64,000 bases of DNA from Narthecium ossifragum (Eukaryota; Streptophyta; Magnoliopsida; Dioscoreales; Nartheciaceae). The notes below the pieces were generated by a model that was not told the origin of the DNA, ran no database searches, and worked only from the letters and a program-made list of their open reading frames with translations. A program made the translations under genes and the position numbers. Positions within the stretch are counted from its first letter, which is position 1. Every line of letters starts with the position of its first letter. This document shows, piece after piece, positions 31,854 to 44,524 of this stretch. The stretch spans positions 26,604,129 to 26,668,128 of the forward strand of contig OY986968.1 of the NCBI GenBank assembly GCA_963920575.1, written 5' to 3'.

Positions 31854-33384
31854 TTTACCAAGCCAGTGTCGCATTGGTGATCTGGATTATCTTGAACAAG
31901 GCAATATGTACAAATGTGAAAGTCAATTTTGATGTCACATAATCCACTGATTATGCGAATGCCAATATGGGGTCATGAAAATTGGACTCCTTTGATACAT
32001 CAAGCTATTGAGACTGCTTTAGATCCACATACATAATTAGAAAATCTTGTCAAGCTAAGCATACAGTGACAAGTAGACAGCGTTTTGATCAACTAAATAG
32101 AATGCTAAATGAGTGGTGTGAGTATAAAAATAAAGCTAACGTGGATATCGATTATTTCTTTGCTGACTAAACAATATGAGCATGTCTTCACCTCCTGCAG
32201 TATAGATTTAGTCCCTTGCCAGTTCTGCATTATTCCCTCTTGTCTAGTTCAGAAATGCCCTATAAGAAGAGATGGCCGACTGCAAAATGCGTAGCCTTTT
32301 AGAGTTATGATTCATTGTACAGTGTGGGCGCAGGCTCCTATGTACATTTATTCTAATTTTGGTTTGTATTTTGTTGGCTCTTTACTACCTCGGCTCTGGT
32401 AAGACAAGTTGTCTATAAACAAATAACTTATCAGTGATTCATTAGTTGCGATTGACTTATTATCGTTTATTGTTATATGACGAGGAATGTTTTTTTTCTG
32501 TTGCTCCTTTCCTGTTTATTTTTCTACTTGACTGTATGGTTGCATCCAATTCTTGTGTGCAGATACAGTATTGTCAAAGTAAATGAGTCAAAAAAGAACT
32601 TTGGAAACAAGAACGGGAGAAGAAAAACTAAATGAACCAAAGCTAAGCCAATGGAAACAAGAAAGTTGGAAGAACTAAAGTAAGATTAAAGAAGAGTAAC
32701 ATGCACGAAGGCCACGTTTCCATTTCTTAAGCACATACCTCACAAAACAGAAGCCAAGAAAAAACCTCGCGGAATCCGGCCTGATCGCAAAAGGGCTTCT
32801 AATTAACCTCTCAAAAATGAAGATAAATGCCGAAGGACTCGTGCTTGTCATCGTGGTCGACCAAGAGAGGAAGATGAAATGGTCGAATGGGATCAGAGAA
32901 GACGCTGCCATCGTGATGGAAAATAAGAGGAAGAGAAACGGTAAGATCAAGAGGAAGAAGATAACATCAAAATCAATGGTGAATTCAAGAGATAAGATCA
33001 AAGTAGAGTAAATCCTCCAGATGTGATATGAAGGGCTATAGCTGCTGCCATCGTGCTAGTAGTATAGGAGAGGGAGAGGGAACGGTGGAATAGAGAAGAA
33101 GAAGATCAGAAAGGAAGAAAGGAACGGTCCATATGTGGCTAAAAAATTGGAAATAAATGGAACCGTAGGATGAGAATCGAATTCGAATTATTTACAAAAA
33201 TAGCCTTCGGACTACATCTATGTTCATAAGGTAAGGGGTTTTCTGTCAAATTAAAAAAAAAAAAGGATATTAAAAACAAATAAAGAAGAAGACGGCAAAC
33301 GGGAGAGGAGCATGAGGACGAAGACCTGCTTAACTCTGCCTTTTATATATAGTTGATAGATTGATAGATATGTAGTATATCCAT
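31854..33384. other. Unassigned sequence in the gap of NAP copy 3
   Basis: AT-rich, with several short frames but none convincing. An A-run at about 33252-33263. I see no terminal repeats that would define a transposon. Confidence 0.4.
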
Positions 33385-33539
33385 ACACAAGGGGCCAATT
33401 TTGAAGCCCTTCTTTTTTTCTTCACCTGGTGTTGCTCAGTGAATGATGCAGTTGACTTTGACGGTTTCCATATGGATGGTACCTTCTTCATCAGCAAAAG
33501 AGTTGTCAAGGTTAGCTATGAAGAGATGCATTAGTCTAT

Positions 33540-34748
33540 TGTTAGCCAAAATAATGGCTAAATCATTAATGACGGACACGTAGGCAAAAAAGTAATGATT
33601 AAATGAACGATAACTATATAATTTTATCGACCAGATGAAACCTATCGACCAAATGAACGATAGAATCTATCGACCAAATGGACGATAGAATTTTGACCAA
33701 ATGGACGATATCGTCCATATGGCACTATCATTTAAAGACTAAGGACGATAATCGCCCAAAAGCCACAATTGGACATGTTACCCAATATCATCGTCCAAAA
33801 GCAATTAACACGTGTGCCAAATATGGTTAAAAAACACATGCAGGTATGACGTGGACAAGAAACGATAAGTAAGTCAGCGTAATCGTGACGTATGCAACGA
33901 ACGAGCATCGACCACGTGTACTCTTCAAACCAGACATGAACGTGGGAGAAGCTGTTACGGAGCAGTTCGCACACGATCTCCTCCTTCCACGCCATCAACC
34001 CTCAAGGCGGGAGCAGTTATTCAGTTCCTTAGTATAAATAGCTTCTCTTCTCCACTGTAACGACCCCCAACAACTTGTAACCTGCTCTTAAGCATGGCTT
34101 TCGTTTCTTTTGTACCTGTAAGTTGATTAATAAAGCTTTCAGTTTGATTAATGGCGTCTTTTATTGCTTTCTTAGTATAATCTAGATAATGTAGTCGCTT
34201 TAATCTTCTTCTTCCTTTTATTTCTGTTTTCAGTTCTAGTTTAATGGATTTCTTTTCGTTTCCGCTTTCTGTCCGTTTCTGTTTCATAGTTTAATTAGAT
34301 TAAATTAGTTTATTGTTTACTGTTTCTTTTCTTCATGATTATAGGTGTATTTTAAGATTAATTTAGGTTTTTATCGGTCTTCTTTTACGCTTTCTGTTCT
34401 TTAAGATTTCTTTACTGTTTTCCATTAGAATAAGTTACTGTTTTCTTAGATTAAGTTAATTGAATAGGTTTAATTGCATTTTCTGGACTTAGTAATTTAG
34501 GTTGATCTTTATGCTTTATTTAATTCCGTAATCTTAGATAATTTAAAGCTTTTCTTAGGTTAAATTAAGTTAATCTTGATAATTAGATTATTTAATTAGG
34601 TCTAATCTAGATTTCCATATTACTTGACATCTCTGGTTCGTTAATTCGAAAGAGCAGAACTCAACTACAATCATCTGATACTTAAGTGTGGAATAGGATT
34701 TTGACTTTGACTATTTGACCGGTCAACGGTTAGATTTCCTCTTTAACA
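33540..34748 (+). repeat. 5' LTR
   Basis: TG...CA bounded. U3 contains repeated ATCGACCAAATGRACGATAG-like units at 33630-33690 and CACGTG motifs. TATA at 34033. AATAAA at 34129. The remainder is T-rich and intron-like, with a GTAAGT donor at about 34117. Confidence 0.9.
34033..34040 (+). promoter_or_regulatory. LTR TATA box (TATAAATA)
   Basis: Followed about 90 bases later by AATAAA (34129-34134), giving a compact R region. The equivalents in the right LTR lie about 4.8 kb downstream. Confidence 0.75.
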
Positions 34749-37700
34749 TTTTTTCAGCAGTCAGACTCTCAACCTTGATCTTAATGCTGTGAATATCGTC
34801 CATATCACTGGACGAAAACCCTAAGACTGTAGGATCCACGGAGAGAAAGGGTGTTATGGTTTTGTCCAGTGCTTCACTATCTAATCTGGTGAAGTCCTCT
34901 TCAGGAAGCTTGTCCAAAACTACAAGACATTCAGATAACGCTCGCCTGAATTCTTCATGTTGACTCCCTTGTGCAACTTCAGGGTCAACAGCCGTTTTCT
35001 TGGCAGTCACTATAGCATGCCAAGAATCCGAGAAGGTCTGGACAATATTCATTAATTGGGCGAGATCGCCCTGAAAAGAACAAGTATTCAATAAGAGTTA
35101 ACACTAAAATGGTCGAAAGAATCGAATTGAACGATGAATACCTGTGATGAGGTAGAACTGGATGGATGAGCAGTTGGAGTAACAAATGATGGAGTTGAAG
35201 CCTTCATTGCAGAAGGAGCAGCTGCCGGGCTTTTAGTAGTCGCCCTTGTTTGAACATCAGTAGTTGATGTTGGAACATGAGAAGTTGGCGATATAATATC
35301 GACCATTACTTGTTTAAGGACACCGCGGCGGGATGTTAGAGATGCAATTATTGCCTCTGTTGATGAGACAACTGGAGAAGCAGCGATGCCCGGCTTAACA
35401 ATTTTGGCCGAGGGATCTTCAACCAGAGGTAGAGCAGCTGGGAGATTAGGAGAAGCTGATACAGAAGATAAACTCGCATTACCAAGGTCTCGTAAAAGAC
35501 TATATGGACCATGAACGAGTATTCTACCAGTTAATGACAAACCTGGTTTAGATGGAGTTGCATTTAAGACGTCAAAAAGGTTGTTATCGTCTTCATCCTC
35601 CTCTTCTCGACCAGAGTCTTGACCACCAGATTTTGGCTTCCTCGACTCCTAAAAGAGTTAAAAGTCAGAGAATGGTCGATTGGATCGATCATCAATAAAA
35701 TAAAATTATCTATACTTTTAAATTCTTTTGGGCGAGTCGTTTGATTCTACCACCAGAACGTACATGCGCCTTTGCCTTTGAAGAAGATTTGGCCGAGGAA
35801 GTGGGAGGCACACTCTTATCAGTATGACCAGGAGAAGTTAGAGGATGTTCCTCGACCATTTGTGATGGAGATTTATCGACCATAACTTCAGGAACTTTGG
35901 TTGTGGATCGAGGAGGAGACAAAGAGTACAAAGAGCTCGGAGTACTGGAGCCCACTTCTACCGCAGTCCTGAAGACGCAAAGGTTTAAGTATCAAAAAGA
36001 AAATACCAACATAACCGGAAAGAAAATAGTATGATACTCACGTGGCATGAGCAGATTGACTGCTCCGATGACTGCTGCCGGGAGAATCAACATTTTCCTC
36101 TACAACTGGCTGAGAAGATGATTGATCTTTCGGAGAGGAAGATGGCTGAGGTTGGACGATAGGTTTTCCTTTCCCACGTCTCTTTATGAGCGGTTCATCA
36201 TCCTCATCGTCAGAATCCTTCGATCGAGGAGATGATTTATTTTTTGGAGACGAAGATGGTTGAGGTTAGACGACGGTTTTTCCTTTACCGCGTTTCTTTT
36301 TGGGCGGCGCATCGCCCTCATCGTCTGAACCTATCGATCATATAGTATTAAATGAAGAAAGGATATCAAAAAATCAAGGAGAACAATGAAGATATACCTT
36401 TTGTTTTCCGCTTACTTGGCTGAGGACCAACAACCACTTGCTTTTGTCTTTTCTTCTCCTTTGGAGGAATAAATTTCTCAAAAACTAAGTCTTTGTCAGC
36501 AAAGAAAAGACGTTCATCGACCATTTCTTTCCAGCTGTCAGTGATACTAGCTTCAATCTCGCTAGTAGGCTCAAAAAGTCTAAGCCTAAACCTCTTAATG
36601 AGGAGCAATTCTCTCTTATCTACATAAATTACTCGCTCAATGTCTGGGAAGATACATCGCCCTCTAGCGGCGATATTGAAGCTGAAGTATGATGGTACTG
36701 GCCAAGACTGTTTAAGGCCAAATTGGCGAGCAGCAAAATTGGGAGCATAAACTTCTACTCCACATTTATTGTTCGCCTTGCCCCAGGCTGTATCAAAATG
36801 AAGGTCACGGCCGATGAGAAAACGAGCCCAAGCCAATATTTTATCATCAGACTCTAAGTCTGAGGAAAGATCAAGTAAAGGCTTAATGGACGATGGGTGA
36901 GACTCAGGGTTGAATGGACGATAAGAAGAAAAATTGGACAAGGTATAAAAATAATTGAAAGCTTGTCGAAAAGATCTTGGAATAGAAGACGAAGAAAGAT
37001 ACAAATGGCCTTGAGTTCTGGCCGATGACGATGAAGGAGGCATATGAAGATCAGGGAAGTAAGCTCTAAGCCATAATTGGACGAGCCGCAAAGAACCAAA
37101 TCCCGTCAAGCTACCACCTTCCCTCAATTGTTCAAGGATGAGATACATTCCTCGATAAATGGCCGATAAAACAAAAGGAGCAAGAGAAAAAACTTGTTTG
37201 CCTGAAGAAAGATCCCGAGCGAGTGGAATATACCCTTTGACAGGTCTTTTGGCAGGGAGGCAAAGGACATATTTACAAAGCCAATAGTAAATGAACGCTA
37301 ATCGTTCAAGAGAGTTTGGAGGGCCATCGCTCTCAGACAACTTGGCATAGTAATTAATGAAAAGGCTATAGTTCTTATCGGCCTCAAAAACGATTTCTTT
37401 CTTGGGTACGCCCATATTGGCCGATACAGAAGTACCAAGTGGAGTTAAGCCAGTTAAGAGCGATATGTCCAGCACAGTTATGGTAAGCGAACCAAAGGGA
37501 AAGACAAAATTGTTATATTCTGTAGACCAAAAAAGGAGCGACGAAATAAGCAAATTAGAGTCTTGAAGAGGAACCCTGGTGCTCAAGTCAAGGAAATCTA
37601 AGATACCCGCATCAGAAAAAATTGACCTAGTCTCAGAATGACCAATCATCCTATTATACCATTTGACAAACTTGTCATCAACTAATGGCCATGAGATGAT

Positions 37701-37982
37701 GGGGTTTTTTGAAGAAAGGGAAGAGAGATTTAGGGTTCCAGAAAAGGGCAAATCGCCAGAAATAGGAAAAGAATGCACAAGAAAAGCTTCCTCGGAACCA
37801 AGAGAAGGAATACTTTCAGGAATGAAGCAAGGACCCACGATAAATAACTGAGAGTTAGGATCACCTTCCCGGACCAAATAACCACTCCTTATGTCATCCG
37901 ACTTCATGTTTTCATTGTAATCTCCCACGACGGACGTCACTTCTTTCTGCACATCGTTATCAGCCTTGATCTCACGCACCAT
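34723..37982 (-). CDS. Plant mobile domain (PMD, aminotransferase-like) protein, antisense to the LTR element
   Basis: Exon 1, 36398-37982, gives 528 residues from the ATG at 37982, with a PMD across about 90-480: DKFVKWYNRM, FWSTEYNNFVFPFGSLTITV, LDISLLTGLTPLG, and a later W.RAYFPDL region. Further exons by splice signals: 36042-36330, about 35723-35968, about 35142-35649 and 34723-35071. They encode an acidic, Lys-rich, Ser/Pro-rich tail ending in a helical segment (LVVLDKLPEEDF). PMD proteins such as MAIN and MAIL1 act in nuclear silencing and genome stability, and other PMD clades travel with transposons. The TAA at 36266-36268 replaces a CAA seen in a neighbouring internal repeat, so the full-length frame is interrupted. 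The final codons and TGA lie within the LTR. TTTATTTAAAT near 38120-38130 could serve as a minus-strand TATA. Confidence 0.75.
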
Positions 37983-38325
37983 GATGACGAACGAGTGTAG
38001 ACGCCGGAGTTAAGAGGAAAAGAACAAAGAACCGCCGCGGAGGTAGGTAAAGAGCAATAAAACCCTAGGAGACTTAAAGAAGAAGACAGGCGAAGAAAGT
38101 TCTTTCTTGGCTGAAGGAAGGGATTTAAATAAAGGGTTTTTTGTCGTTACTTGTCAGAAGGTTTAAATGCCGGATCCCAAAAGATTTGGATAGAGAAAAG
38201 AAACGGCCCAACGGTTCATTTTCCGAAACATCCGCTATGATTGAATTTGAAAATTTAGGCAAAAACGGTCAAATCCCGTATGATGTGATCACCTCGTCAT
38301 TAAAGTGTTTCCTCGATTACCGCAT

Positions 38326-38336
38326 GGGGGGCAAAA
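38326..38336 (+). other. Polypurine tract
   Basis: GGGGGGCAAAA directly before the 3' LTR, the plus-strand primer of LTR elements. It fixes the element's orientation. Confidence 0.75.
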
Positions 38337-39543
38337 TGTTAGCCAAAATAATGGCTAAATCATTAATGACGGACACGTAGGCAAAAAAGTAATGATTAAA
38401 TGGACGATAACTATATAATCTTATCGACCAGATGAAACCTATCGACCAAATGAACGATAGAATCTATCGACCAAATGGACGATAGAATTTTGACCAAATA
38501 GACGATATCGTCCATATGGCACCATCATTTAAGGACTAAGGACGATAATCGCCCAAAAGCCACAATTGGACATGTTACCCAATATCATCGTCCAAAAGCA
38601 ATTAACACGTGTGCCAAATATGGTTAAAAAACACATGCAGGTATGACGTGGATAAGAAACGATAAGTAAGCCAGCGTAATCGTGACGTATGCAACGAACG
38701 AGCATCGACCACGTGTACTCTCCAAACCAGACACGAACGTGGGAGAAGCTGTTGGAGCAGTTCGCACACGATCTCCTCCTTCCACGCCATCAACCCTCAA
38801 GGCGGGAGCAGTTATTCAGTTCCTTAGTATAAATAGCTTCTCTTCTCCACTGTAACGACCCCCGACAACTTGTAACCTGCTCTTAAGCATGGCTTTCGTT
38901 TCTTTTGTACATGTAAGTTGATTAATAAAGCTTTCAGTTTGATTAATGGCGTCTTTTATTGCTTTCTTAGTATAATCTAGATAATGTAGTCGCTTTAATC
39001 TTCTTCTTCCTTTTATTTCTGTTTTCAGTTCTAGTTTAATGGATTTCTTTCCGTTTCCGCTTTCTGTCCATTTATGTTTCGTAGTTTAATTAGATTAAAT
39101 TAGTTTATTATTTATTGTTTCTTTTCTTCATGATTATAGGGGTATTTTAAGATTAATTTAGGTTTTTATCAGTCTTCTTTTACGCTTTCTGTTCTTTAAG
39201 ATTTCTTAACTGTTTTCCATTAGAATAAGTTACTGTTTTCTTAGATTAAGTTAATTGAATAGGTTTAATTGCATTTTCTGGATTTAGTAATTTAGGTTGA
39301 TCTTTATGCTTTATTTAATTCCGTAATCTTTGATAATTTAAAGCTTTTCTTAGGTTAAATTAAATTAATCTTGATAATTAGATTATTTAATTAGGTCTAA
39401 TCTAGATTTCCATATTACTTGACATCTCTGGTTCGTTAATTCGAAAGAGCAGAACTCAACTACAATCATCTGATACTTAAGTGTGGAATAGGATTTTGAC
39501 TTTGACTATTTGACCGGTCAACGGTTAGATTTCCTCTCTAACA
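38337..39543 (+). repeat. 3' LTR
   Basis: Aligns end to end with 33540-34748. Differences are mostly transitions plus one 2-base indel, which suggests an insertion of moderate age. Confidence 0.9.
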
Positions 39544-40333
39544 CCTATCCTATGTAGAGGGGGGTTTTAGAACAAGACGTTGTAGCTAGTTCTGAATGTT
39601 ACTGGTTTGTTATTAAGCTTGGCTAATATGGTATTTGGTACCTGGTTTTCAGTTTAATTCAATCATATAGGCAAAATTCATAACTTACAAAACTATGAGG
39701 CTGTATGGATTGTTGTGGTTGCTCAAGGAAATATGATCCGTTAAAAGCCTGGCTATCACAATTCCATATGACTCAGGATTTTCTGATACTCTGAAAGGGC
39801 TTTCTGTGGCAAAACATTCACTGTACCTAGAGCTGACTTAATGCTAATAATGAGCTTTAGCTATAACTAAAAAAATCAAAATTTCATTGCATAAAGCAAT
39901 ATCAATGGTGCATAGAGTTGAACCCAACTTCGAATATAAGCTTCGTATTGTCCAATTTTTTTAATTCCCAGTGCAGGTAATAATACTCTAAGCACATGCC
40001 ACCTACTTGGTCACAAGCATAAGTCAGGGATACAGATATGCGAGATAGAGATATAGAGAGAGGGGAGATGAAGCAAGGGATTTCCACGAGACAGGAGGGT
40101 AAAAAATCATCACCTTTAATCTGAATGAAGATAACATCTACATACATGATTTCTGGCAGGGCTCAAAGCCTACAGAATTGTTGCCAAGCCCCTCTGTATA
40201 CAAATGTTACATCAGCAAAACTGAAAAACAAAAATTTAATTTGTTAATCACTCCTTATCGATTCTCTAGGAGCCTTTCACCGAGGGTACCGTCGTGTGTA
40301 TTGCAAAAATAAAGAGAGGTAAATCACTCTTGC
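39544..40333 (+). other. NAP copy 3 3' flank and carrier gene 3' UTR
   Basis: Bases 39560-39770 match 29495-29660 (GCTTGGCTAATATGGTATTTGG and onward), continuing the flank split by the LTR element. Bases 39800-40333 show no gene and probably include the 3' UTR of the minus-strand carrier gene. Confidence 0.55.
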
Positions 40334-43300
40334 CTATCGTAAATCACCACATTTCATGAACTTCCTGACTTCATCGTATAACACTAGAATTGCAGCTGCT
40401 CCAGTACCCCTGAACATGTTAGAGAGGGCCCCACGATAGAAGGATACTACACCTCCTGTCTTGTAGATCTTCTTCCAGCAATGCAGGGTGCCAGTGTACA
40501 TTGGTTCCCCAATCCCAGACTGCATCATCATCCTCCTCCTTACGGTGTCCAGAGGATATGAAATGAGGCCCGCTGAGGTGGTCACCGCTTGTGCCACCAA
40601 CCAGCGCTTCCACAGGGGCACCTCCTCCGAGTTAGACTGCTTTGACATCATATATTCTTTTGCCGTGTCGAATCCACCGAAGTAGAGGCCACGGTGGACG
40701 ATCATCCCTTGGAGAGAGGCGGTAAGGCCTCGGTATATGCCACGAACACCGTCCTTCGAGTAGATTGTGTAGAGGAAGTGGTAGATACCTCTGAATTCAC
40801 GAGAGTCTGTCCTGCCAAGGTCAGCTGTGAGGCGTGTGTGCGCGATGTCAAGTGGGTAGATGATGATGAGCGTTGTACAGCCTGCAGCAGCTCCTGCAAC
40901 GAAGTTGGCAGCTGTGCCAGACAATAAATGGCCATCTTCTGATGTTCCTCCACTCTTTAACATATTTCTGTAAAGATCCTGTAAAGGAACATAATTGACT
41001 TATAAATGCTTTCATGCCCCTGATGCTCAGGTGTATGTTTTTCTGGAAAATGGAAGGAGCTAATAAAATTCGTGAAAGAGATGTTCACTTAATTTTTTAC
41101 ATGCTTCTGGAAACTAAAAATCATCACTGTCCAAGCACTAGCTTGCATAAACTTTACAAGATGTTTGGTTAGATTAAAATGGAATATTAGGAAAACAAAT
41201 ATCACAAAGAGAACTTCAGTTTGATCAAAATTTTGCAGTTACAAGGACCCGTCCATAAGAGTATCAGCATCAATAGTTTTGCCTGAATCACTTGATCTTG
41301 GACAATTAAAGGAAAATAAAATAAAAGGCAATAGTAAGTAACTCAAAGGAAAAAGAAGACAGCATTTTACAACATAACAGAGACAATGGTAGATCCTTCC
41401 TTTAACAATGATACTCATAAGATAAAATTTTACAACTTAAAGTCCAGTACCAATAATAAAGTGAGTACAAGAATATGAATACGTATATTGTGCCTCCGTG
41501 GTGACTCCTTAGCCCCACACGTATCACTTCTCCAGAATCCTATTTTGATGCATTTTAATCTATCAAATAAAAAAGTGAAAATGCAATCATTTTTTCAGTT
41601 TTTCCCCACCATGTCCATAATTATACATATCCCCATATGGTACAAACGCTCCAATCAGCAGTCATATACGCATATAGTTTAGAAATATTTGTCAAGTCTC
41701 TATGTATATGTTGACAGGAAACGTATGTCACTAGCATAGCAAATTTTCCATATTTCCTCTACCAGTCAATTCATGTGCAACCTCCAACCATTCTCATTAC
41801 TACTCTGATTCCAATCAGCCCTCAACTGCAGCAATTAGCAATTAATTATAAAGCTCGAGGCATCAGTTGGTGGCACATAAATAAATGCCAAGAATGTGGT
41901 GCTGGAAGGAATCTCAACTGGGGGATAGTTCAAATTTGACATAAGTTGAGATGTATCATAAAGTAATTCGTTAATGAAGTCAAGATCTTCAATCTAATTC
42001 AATCTAACAACATTCCTCCACATGCCAAAATAAGGCTACAGCCTACAATATAACCTTTTGGAAGTTTTAGTTGTTCTGTACCAAACTACATAGAACATTT
42101 TGTTCCACAACTAATATCTGCTAAGGCTGACTTGATCAGCAACCTTAAAATATACTCTTAAGAAGCATCAACCTAACTGCTACCAATAAAAAAACATATT
42201 TTAACCAGCAACAGATGTCTTCTAAGGTATGTGTAATCAAAGTTGCCATTCTCTATTGGTATGCAAATCCCATATTGTAATAGTAGGCTCAAGATTTCTA
42301 AAACCATATTAATTTCCTTCTTAGCTTTTGACCTAGTCTTATTGAGATTGCACTAACAGTCAACTTCATTACTCCTGATATAGAGGAAACTAGAGTATGA
42401 CAAACATAGAAACAAACAAAAAAAAAACCTTAGGGACATCAAAATCACTATCTTCTCCATTGATTAAAAGCCGTTGGTCATCATGAATCATAGCCATGAA
42501 AGGCAAATTTGTAAAAATGACATAAAAATTGCTTCTAAAGTCAGGCCTCATGGGCTAAGGGAATGTCTATTTGATGATCTTCTGAAATGACCCCAAAAAG
42601 AAATCTCAACCAAGAAAAAAATGGTCCACTCTAAATACAACTAAATACCTAAACCACCAAGAACCGATGGCAGACCCTTAAAATTTTATCTATCCTGAAG
42701 TTGTTGGCCCTCTAAAGGGCAGCATATTGCACAATTTCTGAAGGCACCACCTCTTTATAGCCAAGATCAGAAATTCCAAGTAGTCAAGAAGCCAAACGAC
42801 AATTCCAAGCTGACCGTAAAGTCACATTTGGGTATCCAGACAAGGCCATAAGGACTTATGACATTCCCCATATCTGTAAAAGGTAAATTTGACAAATGAA
42901 AGGACAGCAGCAATCCCATGCTCTCTTAACACACACACACACACAGTCAGAATAAAGTGCAACCTTACAAAGGCCAACCAGCCAATGGAAACTTAGATCT
43001 TTAATTGGATGAAAATCTTACCAACAACCACTCAAAGAATCAGTACATAAAAAACCAAATCTAGTTTTAAATTTTCTGTTCACGCTTTTCTAAAAACGTC
43101 ATTTGCTATCCCCCATTCATCAAAATACCGATAGCAGATACACACGCGTAAATGCAATCCCTTCAAATCCCTTACATCCCAACTTTTCCACCTTAAAGTG
43201 GACGCCACTAATAGTGCAAGCCAAGATGACAACTTCCATCTCTAAACAACATTCACGGACTGGAACAGGTTATTTCATCAACAATTCCCTTCTTGGAACG

Positions 43301-43756
43301 CAATCCACCACATGAATCACCAACCCGTCATCTTACCTCAAAGATCTTTCTCTCCAACCAACCAATTAGAATCAAGAACCCAAAACAAACATCTCAAGGT
43401 CGGTCTAAAGTGTATACCTTGAGGGAGAAGTTGAGGGCGACGGAGGGATAATAGCGGAGGACGCCCGTGCCGTTGCCGCGCCATAGGGACAGGAGGCCCT
43501 CTTCGCGAACAGTGCGGGCTATGCAATCCACCATCCCGCGGAAATGCTGCCGCCGGGGCCGCCCAGCGATCCCCAGCACCGCGGCGTTCCCCTCCTGCGT
43601 CTGGAGGACCAGCTTCGCCCTCTCGATCGGCGCCACCACCGTGTGCACGAGCCCACCCATCGCCGCCCCCGCCACCACGTCCCTCCAGAAATCCCCCGCC
43701 CACCCTTTACTACCACCACTGTCCCGATTCGCATCTCCCTCCTCCCCTCCTCCCAT
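40334..43756 (-). CDS. ADP/ATP-carrier-type mitochondrial carrier family protein (At5g56450/PM-ANT1-like)
   Basis: Two exons, 43418-43756 (113 codons, GC-rich) and 40334-40978, joined in phase 0, giving 327 aa. Three carrier repeats carry the signatures PIERAK, PLDIAHTR and PLDTVRRR. RRRMMMQSG matches the RRRMMM box specific to adenine nucleotide translocases. The junction reads NFSLK|DLYR. The sequence closely resembles the Arabidopsis At5g56450 type, described as a plasma-membrane ADP/ATP transporter, rather than the mitochondrial AAC1-3 type. No N-terminal presequence is evident. The frames are clean and the gene looks functional. Membrane location is inferred from the homologue only. Confidence 0.9.
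40979..43417 (-). other. Single large intron of the carrier gene
   Basis: About 2.4 kb, GT-AG on the minus strand, with a short (CA)n tract at about 42929-42946. No nested gene or clear transposon ends. Confidence 0.7.
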
Positions 43757-44524
43757 CGCCGTCTTCTCCCTTCTTGGTCAAGACCCTCGCTGCCCTTCTA
43801 TATATATAGTTTGTTCGAAACCAAGGTTGGCTTCTTGTGGGAATGGCTAACGGCATGCGAACCGAGATTAGATATCCCTGGCCTATTCCGTATAGAATTA
43901 TAGATACTTTGTAATAGGGAAACACTTTGAAGGACCCACGTGAGATGCGTATAGTTTATCCACGAAAACAATAAGGTGTCTGACGTTGTCCTTATCCTCA
44001 AACCTTGGATTTGTTGTCATTCCTAGAGGTTTTTGACAAAATATAACCCTGATGAACTAGTGGTACATATTATAGCTAGAGTTTTGATCCACATACACTT
44101 GTAAAGTGTGGCGCTGTGATCTCTTTGGTTTCTTTTATATTTTTGAAAATAATTTATGAAAAGGGCAACTAAAGTGGGATTTAATTGTGGATCAGTCCCA
44201 ACATGGAGTAATTGAGTGGAATTTATCATTGGATTTTTTATTTAAGCTAATAACCAAGTGGCTAATATTGTAGACATTCAAAGGATGTACTAAAGAGCAC
44301 TAAGAGAATTTTTTATGCAATTTAGTCCCATTTTAGAAGTTTTCTAACTAATTAGCAAGAGAATCTTTTTGCAATTTAGTCCCATTTTAGAAGTTTATTT
44401 AAACTAATTAGCACAATTTTTGGCATTGTATTCTTGGAGAAAACACAATTGGACAGCTGGGATTGAGCATTTTTTTTTTTCTGGATTAGTTGAGCCCAAA
44501 CAAACAAGGCTAGATAAGGTTTTT
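43757..44524. other. Carrier gene promoter side and spacer
   Basis: TATATATA at about 43799-43806 on the 5' side of the carrier gene could act as its TATA region. A duplicated phrase (TTTTGCAATTTAGTCCCATTTTAGAAG-like) occurs near 44313 and 44370. No gene. Confidence 0.45.

Larger units (their letters stand above)
33540..39543 (+). mobile_element. LTR retroelement, 6.0 kb, carrying an antisense plant mobile domain gene
   Basis: LTRs at 33540-34748 (1209 bp) and 38337-39543 (1207 bp), both TGTTAG ... TAACA, with about 25 differences by eye (about 2%). Target duplication TCTAT (33535-33539) and CCTAT (39544-39548), 4 of 5. The LTR carries a plus-strand TATA box and AATAAA, and a polypurine tract abuts the right LTR, so the element is transcribed left to right. 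No gag, protease, integrase or reverse transcriptase is present, and the first bases after the left LTR show no tRNA-complementary primer site. All recognisable coding sequence is on the opposite strand. It inserted into the 3' flank of NAP copy 3. Confidence 0.9.
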
